DNA of 64,000 nucleotides, taken from Hydra vulgaris. Taxonomy: Eukaryota; Cnidaria; Hydrozoa; Anthoathecata; Hydridae. Position 1 is the stretch's first letter. Each line of letters begins with the position of its first letter. The translations under genes and the position numbers were made by a program. Positions 24,356-39,894 of this stretch are shown one piece after another. Below the pieces are notes generated by a model. That model was not told the DNA's origin and searched no databases. It worked only from the letters and a program-made list of their open reading frames with translations. The DNA is taken from assembly GCF_038396675.1 (NCBI RefSeq), contig NC_088921.1:6852501-6916500 (forward strand). Reading direction: 5' to 3'.

Positions 24356-26938
24356 TTTTTTTTTAACGCCTTTGCTTCCAACAAGAATGTGAGCAATCAC
24401 TATTAGAGTTGGAATTTACTGGAAGAGAAAAGATGAAGATTGTAGTGCAAGATAATGATTGACAGACAACTTAAAAGATTGCAGTTTATATGAATCAGGA
24501 AAGCAAGATGTAGGAAATGAATTCCAAAGAACTGATGTTCGAAGAAAAAAACTAGAGGAATAAGGGTTTATGGAGCATTTAGAGAGACTTGATCGACAAA
24601 TAACACAAGAATGAATTTTAATAGATGGCACAAGTGGCAATATCTTTTTAGAGCAGTGCCCTTTATAGTATTCAGTTTATAGTAGAAATGAGAAAGAGAA
24701 GCAACATTACAACGATGTGATAATGGTTAGAGGTTGGCTGAGCAGGTCCATCTATGATTACAATGTGTAGCAGAAGTAATATTCTTTTCAAGCTCAAATG
24801 CCCTCTCTAAGCAATCAGAAAATGTTGGCTTCTTATCATGGCAAGAATAAATGGTAGTATTATCAGCGAACAATGCCACCTTAGATGTGAGAATATCTAA
24901 AGTGGCAATTTATACTACAATTAGAAAACTTTATCAAAAGCATTAGAAATGTCAAGAGTGATGGCCTTAACCTCTCTATCTTTATCTAATGCATGATTAA
25001 ACCTATTGGTTATTACTGTTACCAAATCAGCTTAAGAATGAGAAAGATGTGGCTTTCCAGCAGGCTGGAAAACAAGACTCTGATAAACACTTGTTAAATA
25101 GTTGTATAGGTGACAGCTATGGAGAACACTTCTGCAAGACTATAACAGGTATGTTGTCGGGACCACAAGCTGTAGTAGAGTCTATGCAGGAAATAACTTT
25201 TGATTCAGAATCTGAGGTGATACGAATGTCAAGCAATAGATCAACTTGTTTGACAGCAAAAGGTGGAATGCAACTAGTGGAATCAAGAGATGATATTGAT
25301 GAAAAGTTCTTAGCAAACAATTCAGCTTTATCTTTAGGTGAGGTGACAACGTCTGAACCATGCAAGAGAGGTGGATTAACAGATTTGCCCTTATTGTTGA
25401 TACTGTTGAAGATTCTCCAGAAGTCACAAGAGTCTAATTTTTGTGATAAAATGCGAGGTATCATGACCTAAGAATAGCAGGCTTTGGCAATAGACATCAA
25501 TATCAATAGTAAACAGACGTTTGTTTTCTGTAGAATTGTTTTGAAATTTTTTAGGGGGATTAAGATGATGAGGAAGAATGAGATAATAGTTTTAGAGAGA
25601 TCAAACCGTGATCAGAAGCACCTATGGATGAATGTGGAGAATCTTAGCACTGACTAGAATCAGAAAGACATAAGGCGAGTAGAGAATGTAAATGATTTGG
25701 GTTTTCTGGAAAGCAAGTTGGAAAATTGACTCCTTGAGTTAGAGATTAAGAAAGGCAAAAGTTGAGGGCTTTAACACCTATAAAGTCAGATCAGAAATAG
25801 CATCGAAAAGAGTGCAGTCTTCAAATGAAGGAGAGCAATATAGAACAAAGAGAAAGGTGATAGAGTGAAGTGGTGCTAAATAAATGCTTATAAAAGGATA
25901 GTCTGTGGATTCAAACCTAGTTTCCTGACAAATGGGTCAATTCTTACGAATGTAAATAATTAGGCCAAGCATATGAGTATTGGAGTCTTTACGAATTAAA
26001 GGAAGATAACCATCAATGCTATGATCACAAGATGAGACAGCTGAACTCAAATTAGTCTCACTATAAGCAAGTATGTCTGGTGAACTTTGCAAGAGATAAC
26101 ACTCAACAGAAGAAAAGTTACTTCGAATACCACAAATATTAGTGGATGATAGGATTAGAGAACTTGGTCATGACTATGGTTTTTTGTGTTTTATAGTTGT
26201 TTTTTTTTTCGTTTTTAAATTTGTTAAAGAACTTGACTCAAAGCATAGACAGTACTTAGTACACAATTTAACAGTCCAAACAATTGCCTGATTACTATTA
26301 ATAAACCCTAAGCCCTAACAACGGGTTCTAAATGTTACCTTGACAATGCATACTAAAAGTACAAATAGGGACACCATCCATGCACAACATAGCCCTGTTA
26401 ATACTTTTATATTTTTCAGCTGTTGATGGATCCAGCCTCTCTTAGAGCTACCACAGCATTTGGGAAACCTGACTACCAGCCGGCCTCAGAACCACAAAAC
26501 TGTTTTAGAGCTGTACCCTCATTAGAAGATAGAATGAGTTGCCTAGTCATAAAAACAGAGACACAAGCAAAACCCATGTATTGAGTCAAGAAGATCCAGC
26601 ATTCAACATCCTAGACTGGAAACAATGTATTAAAAATACATCTGTGTCAGCCTAACAGATGAAGAAGCAGTGTGAGGCTGGTCAACAGGTAGGGTCTGTT
26701 TACCCATTAAGTCTTTGCTTAGTAGGCCTTCTACAAGATAGTAGCAGAATACATTTAACATCTGCCCAAGATGGGTATTTTTATCAAGACACTATCTCAA
26801 GAATTTACTCAATCAAGAGCCCCAAAGCAGTGTGGTGTTTTAAGTCAAAGTTGGCTTCTCCTAGCTTTTGCCTAAAAAAGCGTATCCTACAAGGCAGCAG
26901 GTCATGAAGCAGGTTGTACTGTGTTACATGTTACTAGT
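24356..26938 (-). mobile_element. LINE copy E with both ends, internally decayed
   Basis: The 3' end (T-run on the plus strand at about 24356) is followed rightwards by the last RT residues (24416-24640; LWNSFPTSCFPDSYKLQSFK), scrambled RT pieces at 24700-25020, and the linker/RT start at 25117-25464 (DFWRIFNSINNKGKS, SKVISCIDSTTACGPDNIPV). Endonuclease remnants in several frames follow (25550-26200), then the full 5' leader at about 26290-26938. Many frameshifts and a large deletion remove the RT catalytic core. Confidence 0.8.
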
Positions 26939-27326
26939 AACATTTTAGTAGAATTTGTTTAACGATATTTTTTTAATATTGACCAAAGTCCTGTACCAAA
27001 AAATAACACTGTACTTTTTAATTTTAAAAATATGTTGTACCTATTTTTCACTGATTACAATAGATAAGTTAACACTGGCTAATGTAAAGTGATTTTTTGT
27101 TGATCTTTTAGATTTCTTCAAAAAACGAACATTTTATTTCATTTTAGTAACAAACAATGTTGTTTTTTTTTAAAACATTGCTACTGAAGCCTCTGATCAA
27201 ACAAATTCTAATCCAAAATAGTTTTCCTAAAAGTTTGGATAATGGACTTGCGATCTTTTGTTGTAAACTAAAGTAGATCAAAACATAATAGTATAATTCA
27301 ATATATACACATTTTCAAGTTCGTGC

Positions 27327-27407
27327 TTGCTTTATGTCAAAAAAATTCAACATAAAGCAAACGCGATCTGTGGTTCGAAGCCTAAAGTAGGCATCGAACT
27401 ACAGATC
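27327..27407. repeat. Two adjacent hairpins
   Basis: TTGCTTTATGT at 27327-27337 pairs with 27350-27360. GATCTGTGGTTCGAAGCCTA at 27365-27384 pairs with 27388-27407 at 18 of 20 positions. They lie directly beside the foldback element. Confidence 0.7.
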
Positions 27408-27413
27408 ATTGAA

Positions 27414-28008
27414 GGATCCAGCACTTTTTGCTGTTTATGATAGCTAACATGGCGCTAACTCCATACATTTGTATGTTTATACTTGTGTGAAATAATAATG
27501 CTTCGCAAAATATTGCGATGATTAGAGGCTGGGAACAAAAAAAGCCCTAAAATTTCATCCTATCTGCCCCAAACATGAGAGCAACAAGTTGACAAGAGAA
27601 TTTTTTTGCTATTTTTAACTTAGTTTATTTTCATCTATAAATTTAAAGCTTATTAGTATTATCTCTCAGAATTCATAAATTATGAACATACAAAGTTTAA
27701 ACCCCCTTTAATTTGAGGGGGTTACAAATTTTATTTGCTCATAAATTTTGAACACGTAGGGATTGTAAAACAATATTTAAATTTTATCAATGACTATAAA
27801 TTTAATTATGAATAGCAAAAAAATTGTTTCATTAACTTCTTGCTCTCATTTTTGGGGAAGGGGGATAAAATTTTAGTGGTTATTTGTTCCCAGCCTCCAA
27901 TTATTGCAACTTTTTAACAAGCATCATTATTTGACATAAGTATAAACATACAAATGCTTCAATTTTACTCCATGTTGGCTATCTTAAACACCAAAAAATG
28001 TTGAATCC
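27414..28008. mobile_element. 595-bp foldback (long-TIR non-autonomous) element
   Basis: Left end GGATCCAGCACTTTTTGCTG matches the reverse-complemented right end GGATTCAACATTTTTTGGTG. Similarity continues inward through ACATTTGTATGTTTATACTT, AGGCTGGGAACAAA and ATGAGAGCAA for at least 200 bp per arm. The centre carries its own small palindrome around CCCCCTTTAATTTGAGGGGG (about 27703-27722). No coding sequence. No clear target duplication was seen. Confidence 0.75.
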
Positions 28009-28497
28009 GTCACTGCCATCTTTTTTCTCAATGCAAATTTGCTTTAGAATTCAGCGTTTAAACACTGCAAATGTACAATAAATGTTTATATACATATAAA
28101 TTTTCTTCTTAAGACAACTATCAAGAAAATATGTAAAAAAATAATTTTCAAATGTACTTTTAAGGTTCAGAGGCTGCAGTCAGGTAGCGGATCAAAATTC
28201 AAATCATTATATCCATTCAATAACGAGAAAGTGAGAATAGTCGCTGTAGAAAAAAAGAAACGTCGTTGCTAGCTCCTTGAATCCATTTGTCTTTTCTGTT
28301 TTTTTAATGTTTTTTTAAAAGAAGTGTTTGTTTAAAGTAGCTTCTGAAGCTTCTCCAAGCTCATCACATGTGCGACACGTCTCTTGAGAACACCTGCTTA
28401 TTTGAGAATTTCAATTATTTTTTTATTTTGATATAAAGTTATCTAGTTATTTCTATAAAATTATATAATATTTATTGATTTCTATAAAAAGAAATAA
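28009..28497. other. No gene seen
   Basis: AT-rich spacer between the foldback element and the ZMYM1-like pseudogene. Confidence 0.5.
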
Positions 28498-29462
28498 TGG
28501 AGAAAAAAAAACCTTCAAGTTGTGAGTTTAAACAAAAGTGCCTTTGAAAAGAGGAACAATTTAAATCAAATCAAAAATCTCCGAAAAATTTCAATTAAAA
28601 ACTCATCATGATAAAATGACTGAAGAAAGTCCAATAATTCAAGTTCTGGTTGATTCTGGAAATGAAAGCAGATCAACTGAATCTACTAATTCAATTGAAA
28701 CTATTCAAACAATTGAACGATTGAAACTGCTGCTACTTCAGAATGTTATGACGATTATTATTTAAAAACTTTGGCATATAAAATTTGCCAAATGGTCACA
28801 CACGAGCAGTGAACACTTTGACAATATTAATGATTGGAAGGAAAATTTAAAAAATGATTTCAGAAAAGATGCTGTTTTAAAAAGTCTTAACAGTTTCAAA
28901 GAAGATTTTAACTATCCAAGAAATGTTGATAATTTGAGTTTTTCAAATCATTATTTCTACCGCATCATGGATAATGGTGAAAAAAATCATAGAATGTGGT
29001 TAGTTATTTCAAAAAAAGCTAACAAAGTTTTTTTTGTTGTAGACTTTTTTGTTCAAATCCTATTATGTTGGCTCATAATGGTGGTAATGATTGGCGCCAT
29101 ATTTCACAAATTTTAAAAAGACACAAAAAATGTCTTGATCATTTTAACTGCTACAGCAAGCGGATGGATCTGAAAAATAGATTACAAAAAGGCACTTTAA
29201 TTTATAAACTTTTGGATAAAAAATTATTTAAAGAAGTTGAACATTGAGACAACGTAATGAGAAGACTAATTTCCTTATTATGATGCTAAAGCAAAATCTG
29301 CCACTCAGAGACTCTTGTGACAAAGTCTATCAAGATAATAATGGAAACTTTCTAAAAATTTGAGAATTTTTGGCTGAATTTGGTCCAGTTATGGAAAAAT
29401 GTCAGTTATGGAATCATGCTGCAGTCACACAATTACGAAGAATCCAAGATGATGTAAAGTAG
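28498..29462 (+). pseudogene. ZMYM1/hAT-like transposase-derived pseudogene
   Basis: Starts with KKKPSSCEFK, the basic N-terminus of zinc-finger MYM-type protein 1-like genes. The TTF-type region follows: FSNHYFYRIMDNGEKNHRMW, SKKANKVFF, a damaged cysteine segment (28934-29116), then HNGGNDWRHISQILKRHKKC, which continues DHFNCYSKRMDLKNRLQKG (29065-29247). A later frame contains MLKQNLPLRDSCDKVY. Stops and frameshifts are frequent and the hAT catalytic part is absent. These genes descend from hAT transposons; this copy is dead. Confidence 0.65.
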
Positions 29463-30105
29463 AGAACTTTGTAAGATTGTTGTAAGATGATGACTTAGTG
29501 AGAGTGATGTCAGAGGGTTGGGTAAGAGTGTTGTTATTCATCAGTATCAATTTATCCTCAATGTTGTAATAAAAATTAGCAGAAAAAAATGAAAGTTTTT
29601 AAGTGAGTTGTTTTTATAAAAAAGATGAATGAAATGAGTACATTTAGAATTGGAAGATGCCCAAGTAGAAATGAAACCTTCGATTCCTGCCTGACATAAG
29701 ATTGTAGTGAAAAAAAATTATCACTTGAAATGGATTATTTGGGTCAAAAATCACATTACAAAATTTCAGCTGAGAACCTTTTTTACTTATAAAGTTATGG
29801 TTTGTCTAAATTTGACCTAAATTATAAAAATACCCATATAAATTTTATAAAAATTTAAATGGCTGTCACAGTGGACCTCTACAAATTCAAAATCAATAAT
29901 AATGTCAAGGGAAACTGTTTGCAGATACTTTTAGAACTTTATATGTATATTACAAATCTGTTGAAATTAAAATCTTAGTTGCTTGTCTAAATATTTTAAT
30001 CAATTTTTACCTCAGTAATCAATTTAAATAATATGTTTTCATATTGTCAATGGTGACGTGCAAAACTGTTGATTTTTATATAAGTTATAAAGTTGTTATT
30101 AGCCT
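29463..30105. other. No gene seen; contains a MITE half-copy
   Basis: Only the TTGTCTAAATTTGACCTAA segment at 29802-29820, shared with the 17430 hairpin, was recognised. Confidence 0.5.
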
Positions 30106-30110
30106 TGCAT

Positions 30111-30440
30111 AGTTTTAATCTACTGTCATCGAATAGTTTAAGTTTACTGTCATCAAATAGTTTAAATCTACTGTCATCGAATAGTTTAAACTTACTGTCT
30201 GCAAATAGTTTTAATCTACTGTCTGTGAATAGTTTAAATCTACTGTCATTGACTAGTTTAAATCTACTCTTATCTAATAGTTAAAATCTACTGTTTGTGA
30301 ATAGTTTAAATCTACTGTCATCGAATAGTTTAAATCTACTGTTTGCGAATAGTTTTAATCTACTGTCTGCTAGTAGCTTAATCTACTGTCATCGAATAGT
30401 TTAACTCTACTCTCATTGAATAGTTTAGCTCTACTGCTGG
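30111..30440. repeat. 24-bp minisatellite, about 13-14 units
   Basis: Unit consensus AGTTTAAATCTACTGTCATC followed by GAAT. Units differ mainly at the TCATCGAAT end (TCTGCAAAT, TTTGTGAAT). The 24-bp period keeps a frame open, giving repeats of SNSLNLLS, but nothing indicates translation. Confidence 0.9.
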
Positions 30441-31062
30441 TGCTCTAGCACTTGCTAAGTGTATTAGAATAAAAGCAGTATTAAAAATATTTTTATATTA
30501 ATTGTGACTTAAAACAGCAAATAAAAAAAAGAAAAGTATTATGTCAACAACTAAATTTTACAACAGCTCACATCAAACCCTCCACATATGACACATTGGT
30601 GATTGTATTAGTTTAATATTGTAACTAATACTTCATATTAAGTTATTCCATAGAGAATTTTATGCTACTGAATAAAAATTTTTCATGGATTGACTTTCCT
30701 GCTTATTTAGATACAAGCCCTAGTTCAATCTGATTTCAAAAATTTATTTAAACAAGATATTGTTTACTTGAACCTGACATTTTCTGTCTGATTTTCTCAG
30801 ACCATATTTTTCCCAAACCAATACATAGTTAAAGGGTTTGGAAGAATTATCTAAATTACTGTTTATATCACACATATGCTCTTCCTCCTGTGTATCTAAT
30901 TCTCGGAATACTCGCAAGTTAACAATATAATAGCGCTATAATAAATATCTTTTTTTGGTGACAGTAGAAATATAAAACTTGCAATGAGTGGAATGGCTGT
31001 TGATGATAAACTTTGAGGAGTCCTGTAAAGTAGAAAAACCATCTTGAACTTGAAGATCTTAA

Positions 31063-31385
<323 letters not shown>

Positions 31386-31514
31386 TATATAGAACTCTTA
31401 TATGTTGTCAGAAAGTTTTTTCCATATTTTGTTAACAAAAAGTAAAAATTAAAATGCAAGACCGGAGTTTTTTTTTTTACTAATTGATAGACTGCATGCC
31501 CCAACCAAACCCTC

Positions 31515-31752
31515 AGTCGATGTAGCAGCAATCGCTTGCGGATCAGGCTAAAAGATAGTAGATGTAGCAGCACTCCGTTGCGAGTCAGGCTATTGGTCAG
31601 TCGATATAGCAGCACTCTCTTGTGAGTCAGGCTATTGGTCAGTCCATATAGCAGCACTCTCTTGTGAGTCAGGCTATTTGTCAGTCGATGTAGCAGCACT
31701 CCCTTGCGAGTCAGGCTATAAGATAGTCGATGTAGCAACACTATGCGCATGA
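31515..31752. repeat. About 42-bp minisatellite, 5-6 units
   Basis: Units contain GTAGCAGCACTCYCTTGYGA and TCAGGCTATTGGTCAGTCGA with few differences. The middle units are nearly identical while the edge units are diverged. GC content is far above the surroundings. Confidence 0.9.
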
Positions 31753-32030
31753 TTTACAGTAAAAAAAAATAAAAATAAAAACATTTTAATAAAAAAATTA
31801 AAAATAAAAACATTTTATTATAAAAAATAAAAATAAAAACATTGTTTATATTGTTAAAAACATTCATACTGTTTTAAAAATATTCAAAATGTTTTTAAAA
31901 ACATTCTGGTCAATTAAATTTGCGTTTTTGTGGTTTTTTTAAAAAACAAAAATTTGTAATTAAATTAATGATTTTAACTTTCTCACAACATGCAAATGTT
32001 GGACAAAAGTCAAAAGAAATTAAAAGTGAC

Positions 32031-35415
<3,385 letters not shown>

Positions 35416-35419
35416 GTTA

Positions 35420-35798
35420 TATTTATGGTAAAATGAGGTTTAAAAAATGTGATAAAAATTAAATTGATAAAATTAAAATATTTTTTATAATTTTGGTAAA
35501 AAATTGTTTAATTTAAAGTTTCTTTTTTTTCTTTTTATATATAATTTTATTAAATAAATTAAAGTTAAAATCAATTTGAAAATATTATAATTAAATACAT
35601 TATATATTACATAATATAAATAAATTGGTTTTATTAAAAAAGGCAGCGTATAACTATTTTTTTAAATATATTTTAGATATAATAATATATTTTGTTGACC
35701 TATTGTGGTCAGCGTCGTCAGGTAATGAAAAAATCGTTACAAAAGAACATAAAACCAACCGTTTAAAAAAGAAGACATTAAAAAGCAGAAAATATAAA
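35420..35798. repeat. Left Penelope terminal repeat
   Basis: Inverted partner of 37495-37980. Contains the reverse complement of a degenerate hammerhead-like core: CTGACGA at 35715-35721, but the GAAA box is mutated. Confidence 0.8.
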
Positions 35799-35829
35799 GA
35801 CCAATCAAATAATATAATAGTGACGTCAG

Positions 35830-36190
35830 TTAAATTTTTGTCAAAATTGGTCCCCAAGTTTTTGTTTTCACACTATCCCCGTCATCTTTATTTAGAACAG
35901 TTTGCCCAATACCTATCTCGTGTCGAATTCTTGCTTTATTTATCTCCAGGTATTCTCTAACTTTTCTTATCCTGTATTCTGGAATGACTGCCAAGGTTTT
36001 AGGATTCAGCCAATCAAAAGTACCACGGCATGTTCTAGAATGTTCCGTGGCTCCTGAACTTGACCATTTTTGATTTTTACAGGCTCTTTGGTGTTCCGTA
36101 CTTCTTGAAATGATTTTCTTTTTGGTCTTACCAATATATATACTTCCGCATGAGCATTTAAGTTCTTAAACACCCGGATTCGAGTTCGGT
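35830..36190 (-). pseudogene. Penelope GIY-YIG endonuclease domain
   Basis: An open frame without a Met start. It reads CSCGSIYIGKTKKKI (the GIY-YIG motif in its Penelope form, SIYIG), then STEHQRACKNQKW, HSRTCRGTFDWLNP and VIPEYRIRKVREYLEI, with RIRHEIGIGQTVLNK near the end, and stops at 35830-35832. About 110 residues are intact. A stop (GV*ELKC) lies just before the domain, and another follows the RT at 36307, so endonuclease and RT are no longer one protein. The domain would nick target DNA to prime reverse transcription. Confidence 0.8.
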
Positions 36191-36306
36191 GGTAGTTTTG
36201 TTTTGTTGTTGCATAATATGTTATTTAAATTGGGAGGTGAAGTAAATATAACTCTGATGTTTTGTTTTTTAAACTCTCTTAAGAGTTTAAGGCCAATAAT
36301 AGGTAT

Positions 36307-37490
36307 CTAAGGTAGTTTAACAAACTGCTTATTTAATTGTTTAGATGTAGTATTTTTTGAAACGCGGTCTAAGTAGTTTTTGGTTATTTTAATATGATTA
36401 CTTTTGTTATAGCCGTTTTCTAAAAATGTATCTATGAGGAAATCAATTTCTTGTAAGAGGTGTTTTTGGGAGCAGATTTGTTTTGCTCTACAAAGAAACC
36501 CTTTGAAGACGCCAGTAACTATGCTTGGGTTGATGTTAGAGTTTGGTTTTATTTGAACATTGGCTTTCCCATCCTTATGGTGTATTTGAAATTCATAAAA
36601 TCCGTTCATTGTATTTGTAATAGATATATCTAAAAAGTTAAGTTGTTTTTTTACGTTTTCAAGTTCAACAGTGTATTTTATGGAGGGGTTTAGTTCATTT
36701 AAAGTTTTTAGGAACAGTTCTTGTTTTTCTTTGGAATCGAAGCGAGCATAGGTATCGTCTGCATATCTTTTGTAAGTTATTGGTTGGAATGAATTAACAA
36801 AGGCTATATTAAGGGCTCTTTTTTCTATATTTTGCAAAAATGCTTCAGCCATGACGACCATCAACGATAAACCAATTGGACCTGAATAGGTAAAACTCGG
36901 ATTTTATCTTCATATAAAAAGTAACACTTGCTTAGTGAAAGTTCAATTAACTGGTGTATATCTGAAAGAGTTAATTTAGTCCTAGTTTTTAAATCCTCGA
37001 AATCATTGTTCAATATGATAATAATAACCGGTATTGCTTCATCGATCGGTACAGATGGATATAAATTTACTACATTAAATGAAACTTGAATTTCATTAGG
37101 GTCAATCTTCCATTCTTTAGCATCGTTGACAAAACTACTTGAATTAATTAGTCGAGTTGTATTTTTATTTAATGTTGGTTGAATGATTTTAACCAGATAC
37201 TCTGATGTTCCATAAGGTGGTGTGTTAATAGTGGAAACAACAGGACGCATTGGGTAGTTTTTTTCTGTTTTGTGAGCTTTAACCATTCCAGAGATTCTAA
37301 GTGGAACGCAATCTGATGGATACATTTTAAAGTAAGTGGCGTTATCTAACTTACCCTGTTTCCTTAATTTACATAACAGTTTTTGAAATTTAGCGGTGAA
37401 TGTGGGTGTTGGGTCGTAATCAATAACTTTACTATTTTTTATTTGTTCTTCTAATTTATCTTTTGCTTCATTTTCGTTTAATAAAGCAAA
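36307..37490 (-). pseudogene. Penelope reverse transcriptase
   Basis: Two frames. 36861-37490 has an open upstream extension before its first Met; it contains YDPTPTFTAKFQ, MVKAHKTEKNYPMRPVVST and VSFNVVNLYPSVPIDEA, where the motif A Asp is replaced by Asn (normally F-D-V-x-x-L-Y-P). 36307-36864 contains SLMVVMAEAFLQNIE (motif B region), RYADDTYARF (catalytic YADD), LNFLDISITN and FQIHHKDG. The frames are offset by a frameshift at about 36861. Penelope RTs are related to telomerase. The lost motif A Asp and the frameshift make it inactive. Confidence 0.85.
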
Positions 37491-37494
37491 ACCT

Positions 37495-37980
37495 GCTTCT
37501 TTTATATTTTCTGCTTTTTAATGTCTTCTTTTTTAAACGGTTGGTTTTATGTTGTTTTGTAACGTTTTTTTCATTACCTGATGACGCTGACCACAATAGG
37601 TCAACGAAATACTGTAAATATATTATTATATCTAAAATATATTTTAAAAAATAGTTATACGCTGCCTTTTTTAAATAAGTCCAATTTATTCATATACATA
37701 TCGTATAACAAGATATGACTTTTAAAGATTATATTACATAATAGTATTTAAATTAATTTTAAATTTATATAAATATAATATTTTCAAATTGATTTTAGTT
37801 TTAATTAATTTAATTAATAAAATTATATATAAAAAGAAAAAAAAGAAACTTTTAAACAATTCTTTACCAAAAATATAAAAAATATTTTAATTTTAATATT
37901 ATTAACTTAAACAATTTTATCACATTTTTTAAACATTTTTTAAACAATTTTACCATAAATAAATTGTTTTGGTTTTATAA
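37495..37980. repeat. Right Penelope terminal repeat
   Basis: Inverted partner of 35420-35798; carries the better preserved hammerhead-like core at 37578-37609. Confidence 0.8.
37578..37609 (+). ncRNA. Hammerhead-ribozyme-like core in Penelope terminal repeat
   Basis: CTGATGA (37578-37584) and GAAA (37606-37609) flank a short stem, TGACC with GGTCA, loop ACAATA (37588-37603). UUAC before the core can pair with GUAA after GAAA as a minimal stem I. Penelope terminal repeats are known to carry hammerhead motifs. The base of stem II does not pair perfectly and stem III would be tiny, so activity is uncertain. Confidence 0.45.
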
Positions 37981-38311
37981 TTTTTTTTTCTTTTTATATA
38001 TGATTTTATATATTTAACGTACATAATTTAATATTATTAATATTATTATAATGTAATATATAATGTATTTAATTATAATATTTTCTATTGATTTTTTATC
38101 CTTTTATAACTTGTTATACGTAATATGTAAATATATTATATATATAAATATATTTATTATAAAATTATGTTATAAATTTTATATTTATAACTATATGTAT
38201 TATTATGTTGATTATATTTCATTATATATATTATGCATGTTATTAATTCCGATTATTGTTTAAATTATTATTTATTTGTTTATTTATATTTAATTATTGT
38301 TTTTTCTTTAG

Positions 38312-38925
38312 ATCGTCTACTTAAATTATCTCGTCAGCTATATGAACATCAACATAGAACTTATTACGTTAATTTATTCATTGAATGTTTTTATGAAAGT
38401 CAATTATCATTTACTGATAAAATAAAAATAATGGTCGATGAACATGGTCATGAGTGGCAGATTTCGATTGACGATGGAAAAACTTCTTACAAAACTTCTT
38501 GTGAAAATTATTTCGTAAATCATTACATTAAATCTGGAAGAAAGTTATCGAGGTTACTTGTTAATAAAAATATTTTAAGTGATGAAGAAAAAAATCTTAT
38601 AATTCAATGTTCAACAAATGTTCGCGTTGTCGACTTAAATTGTCCAATTAAATTTGAAGGATGGAAACCGAAAGATAAGATTGAATGGTTATCGATTTCA
38701 AGTTATTTAAAAACGAAAAAAGATTTTGAAGAAATTTTTCTTCCGTGGATTAATCTTTGTGAACAAGGATTAACTCTTTCACTTGACACAGACATCGATT
38801 TCATTAAAGAGATTTATCAATGGATTTGTTGTTCGAATGTCAAGAAGTCAGAGATCATCTACCGCGGAAAATATTTTTATAACCTCAATGAATTAAAAAA
38901 CTTTTTAACACAGAAAAATGTTTAA
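38312..38925 (+). CDS. Orphan terminal exon, unknown protein
   Basis: About 204 uninterrupted codons after a good acceptor (TTTTTTCTTTAG at 38300-38311), ending at TAA and followed at once by AATAAA. Codon-like GC variation contrasts with its AT-rich flanks. The product is hydrophilic and helical, with EHGHEWQISIDDGKTSYK, RKLSRLLVNKNILSDEEKN, FEGWKPKDKIEWLSISSYLK and WICCSNVKKSEIIYRGKYF. I do not recognise a family. The upstream exon would have to end in phase 1. No candidate was seen between the Penelope element and this exon, so that element may separate it from the rest of its gene. Confidence 0.55.
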
Positions 38926-39890
38926 TATCTTAAATAAAAATATAAACAATAATTATAGAATAATAAATGAAATATTTAATATATTATTTTATAAATTAAA
39001 TATGTTTTAAATTGTACGGATTAGTTTTAATATCTTAAAATTTTTCATTAATTTTCTGAATTATTTCTGAATTAAATTTCAACTATAAAGTAATAAACTC
39101 GACGATATTCTTGTTATTTACAAAGTTCGGACCGATCGTATGCTAATAAAAGATCTCGTTGCTTTTCAATACTCATTAAATTTAAATCCGTGCTTTCATA
39201 ACACAATGTGACTAATAAATCATAAGTAATAATAAATCATAAGTAGCAGTTGCATTAATCAAGTATTTCAATATATGTATTGAGTTGACAAAAGCATTCA
39301 TAAGACAATGCGTTATGTGATGGTGAATCTCCTGAATTGATATACAACTTTATAAACGTGCAGTTTAATAACGATATATATTTTTGTTCCCATTAAACAA
39401 TAATCTGGAATCAATTATATCAAAAAATGTTTATTCTTTAACTAAATTCTAAAACTAACTGTCAATTTTTTTTTAACTAAAATAATTATGTTACTGTTTC
39501 AATTTATGATTATAAGATTTAAATTTCACGCAAAAACGTTTCTTTAATGGTTTTAAAAAATCGTTAGCATTTTTATCTGCATCAAAAAGTTCATAACATC
39601 AGTTGTCTGTATTCTTTTGTCTTCTTGAAAATTGCTAATACGAAATAATGTTATTATCAATTACTACAAACATCAGTAATAATCTGTAAGCTTAAAATAC
39701 TCTTCTGGATGCAAATTTACCACATCAATATAGTAGTTTAGTATCATTTTTCAAATTGAAAATTTCATGTTAATTATGACATAAATAAGATAGTTTATTC
39801 TGAGTCAATTTTCTTATTTTTATTGTTTCCTTTAAGAAAAAAGTTTAGATTTCTTATAACTAACTATAAATATACTTAATATTACTTTAA
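38926..39890. other. No gene seen
   Basis: AT-rich 3' flank of the orphan exon. Confidence 0.5.
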
Positions 39891-39894
39891 ATTT

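Larger units (their letters stand above)
35420..37980 (-). mobile_element. Penelope-like element with long inverted terminal repeats
   Basis: A minus-strand RT (37490 to 36307) is followed by a GIY-YIG endonuclease (about 36190 to 35830), the defining pair of EN-bearing Penelope-like elements. The coding part is flanked by inverted copies of one sequence, about 35420-35798 and 37495-37980, sharing AAAAAGGCAGCGTATAACTA, GGTTGGTTTTATG and, further out, AGTTTCTTTTTTTTCTTTTT. Penelope pseudo-LTRs are often inverted like this. The N-terminal part of the ORF is missing: the RT frame runs directly into the right repeat. Confidence 0.85.

Noticed and set aside
25049-25471. 140-residue plus-strand frame
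   Set aside because: Antisense to the LINE copy E linker/RT start, which has clear family motifs on the minus strand.
29867-29873. Another CACAGTG heptamer, followed by an A-rich stretch
   Set aside because: No nonamer better than chance at 12 or 23 bp and no transposase nearby.
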